A DNA stretch of 6,177 nt, taken from positions 78,778 through 84,954 of the forward strand of contig DCAA01000029.1 in the NCBI GenBank assembly GCA_002311345.1, read 5' to 3'. The notes beneath the pieces are model-generated. The model worked only from the letters and a program-made list of their open reading frames with translations. It did not search any database and had not been told where the DNA came from. This document shows, one piece after another, positions 5,119 to 6,177 of the stretch. Each line of letters begins with the position of its first letter. Position 1 is the stretch's first letter. The position numbers were made by a program, and so were the translations under genes. This DNA is from Planctomycetes bacterium UBA1146 (GTDB lineage Bacteria > Planctomycetota > UBA8108 > UBA1146).

Positions 5119-6168
5119 ATGGCCAATCGGGTCGTGGGTAAATTTTCTACTGATCTGGGTATCGATCTGGGCACCGCGAACACGATCGTCTGTGTTCGAG
5201 GTAAGGGTATCGTCATCAATGAACCATCCGTGGTGGCCGTTCGAGCAGGTACCAACCAGGTCCTCATGAATGGTCTCGCCGTCGGTAGAACCGCCAAGGA
5301 GATGCTGGGGAGAACCCCCAAGTCCATCGAAGCGGTGCGGCCGCTCAAGGATGGCGTCATCGCGGATTTCGAGATCACCGAAGCGATGTTGAAGTATTTC
5401 ATCACGAGGGTTCAGAATCGATCGAGATTCTTCAGCCCAAGAGTCGTTATTGCCGTACCGAGCGGGATCACTGCGGTCGAAAAACGAGCGGTATACAACT
5501 CCGCCGAGAGAGCAGGAGCGCGCAAGGTTTACCTGGTCGAGGAACCTCGCGCTGCTGGACTGGGGGCGGGACTTCCCATCGAGGATGCTGTTGCCAGCAT
5601 GGTGGTCGATGTAGGCGGTGGAACCACCGAGGTGGCAGTGCTATCGCTGGCCGATGTCGTGACCAGTGTTTCACTGCGGGTTGCCGGTGACGAAATGGAT
5701 ACAGCGATCATTCGGTATCTTCGTCAGACCTATAACATTCATGTGGGACAAAATTCGGCAGAAGATATCAAGATCAAAATCGGTTCGGCATTTCCACTCG
5801 AGCAAGAACTAGAGGCGACAGTCAAGGGTCGCGACATGATCGGGAATCTGCCCCGGAAAGTGCAGATCACCAGCGAAGAAATTCGCGAAGCGTTGGCCGA
5901 CACGACCCAGCAAATCGTTCAGGGCATCAAGGATACGCTGGAGAAAACTAGTCCCGAACTGTGCGCAGATCTGGTCGAGCGGGGAATCGTTCTCTGTGGC
6001 GGAGGAGTCCTGCTCAGGGGCCTCGATGAACTGATCCGCAAGGAGACCGGTTTGCCGGTGCGTATCGCAGAGGATCCCCTGACCTGTGTCGCAAGGGGAA
6101 CAGGGGTCTTCCTCGAGAAACTCGACCAGTATTCCTCGGTTCTGGATTCAATCGAGGACGATTTCTAG
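5119..6168 (+). CDS. mreB: Rod shape-determining actin-like protein MreB
   Basis: MreB is a bacterial actin homologue. It forms membrane-bound ATP-dependent filaments that guide the elongation peptidoglycan machinery together with MreC, MreD, RodA and RodZ. The 349-residue protein (E. coli: 347) has phosphate-1 motif GIDLGTANT (14-22), E141 in LVEEPRAAG, phosphate-2 motif VVDVGGGTTEVAV (162-174, D164) and adenosine motif GIVLCGGGVLLRGL (from 289). RVAGDEMD and AEDIKIKIGSAF are also typical. LVEEPRAAGLGAGLP has R and G-L where EEPMAAAIGAGLP is common. The N-terminal 8 residues before FSTDLGIDLG align in length with the E. coli membrane-binding helix, which favours ATG 5119. That ATG has no clear Shine-Dalgarno, whereas in-frame TTG 5095 has GAGGGG 8 nt upstream and would give 357 aa. 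The stop is TAG 6166-6168, and mreC is expected just beyond the window. A strong terminator upstream implies its own promoter in the leader. Confidence 0.96.
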   Translation: MANRVVGKFSTDLGIDLGTANTIVCVRGKGIVINEPSVVAVRAGTNQVLMNGLAVGRTAKEMLGRTPKSIEAVRPLKDGVIADFEITEAMLKYFITRVQNRSRFFSPRVVIAVPSGITAVEKRAVYNSAERAGARKVYLVEEPRAAGLGAGLPIEDAVASMVVDVGGGTTEVAVLSLADVVTSVSLRVAGDEMDTAIIRYLRQTYNIHVGQNSAEDIKIKIGSAFPLEQELEATVKGRDMIGNLPRKVQITSEEIREALADTTQQIVQGIKDTLEKTSPELCADLVERGIVLCGGGVLLRGLDELIRKETGLPVRIAEDPLTCVARGTGVFLEKLDQYSSVLDSIEDDF

Positions 6169-6177
6169 GGGCTCCCC

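Overview
The window is about 6.2 kb of ordinary-looking bacterial chromosome, moderately GC-rich and densely coded. I see no transposase, integrase, CRISPR array, tRNA or rRNA. Both strands are used. From left to right it holds: the 3' end of rho (+); a leftward three-gene operon ribE-gltX-PHP phosphoesterase (-), whose genes overlap by 4 bp at each junction; a 538-bp divergent intergenic region; a rightward two-gene unit (+) encoding a membrane-anchored coiled-coil protein and a small single-pass membrane protein, closed by a very strong intrinsic terminator; a structured leader of about 320 bp; and mreB (+).

The organism is a Gram-negative-type bacterium with an MreB cytoskeleton and Rho. 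The coiled-coil protein, with its short hydrophobic anchor, long charged coiled coil and small beta-rich end, and the overall gene mix remind me of Planctomycetota or a related PVC-type lineage. That is an impression from recall, not a demonstrated placement. GTG and TTG start codons appear to be used beside ATG (TTG for ribE, GTG for the PHP gene, possibly TTG for mreB).

The leftward operon joins riboflavin synthase, glutamyl-tRNA synthetase and an RNase AM/nucleoside-bisphosphate-phosphatase-like PHP protein, with likely translational coupling through ATGA and GTGA overlaps. Its last gene runs stop-to-stop into rho with no intergenic base (TGATCA), so no conventional terminator separates the convergent units. 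The rightward part looks like a cell-envelope or shape module. A predicted TM/coiled-coil/beta protein, similar in layout but not recognisably in sequence to MreC, and a small TM protein lie directly upstream of mreB.

The most interesting non-coding parts are the mreB leader, where three successive hairpins end in a U-rich tract (a candidate attenuator or an independent small RNA), and the divergent region, which holds a good sigma-70-type promoter about 390 nt ahead of the gene it faces. I found no clear novel defence or mobile system. The candidates for follow-up are the envelope pair next to mreB and the two structured intergenic regions.
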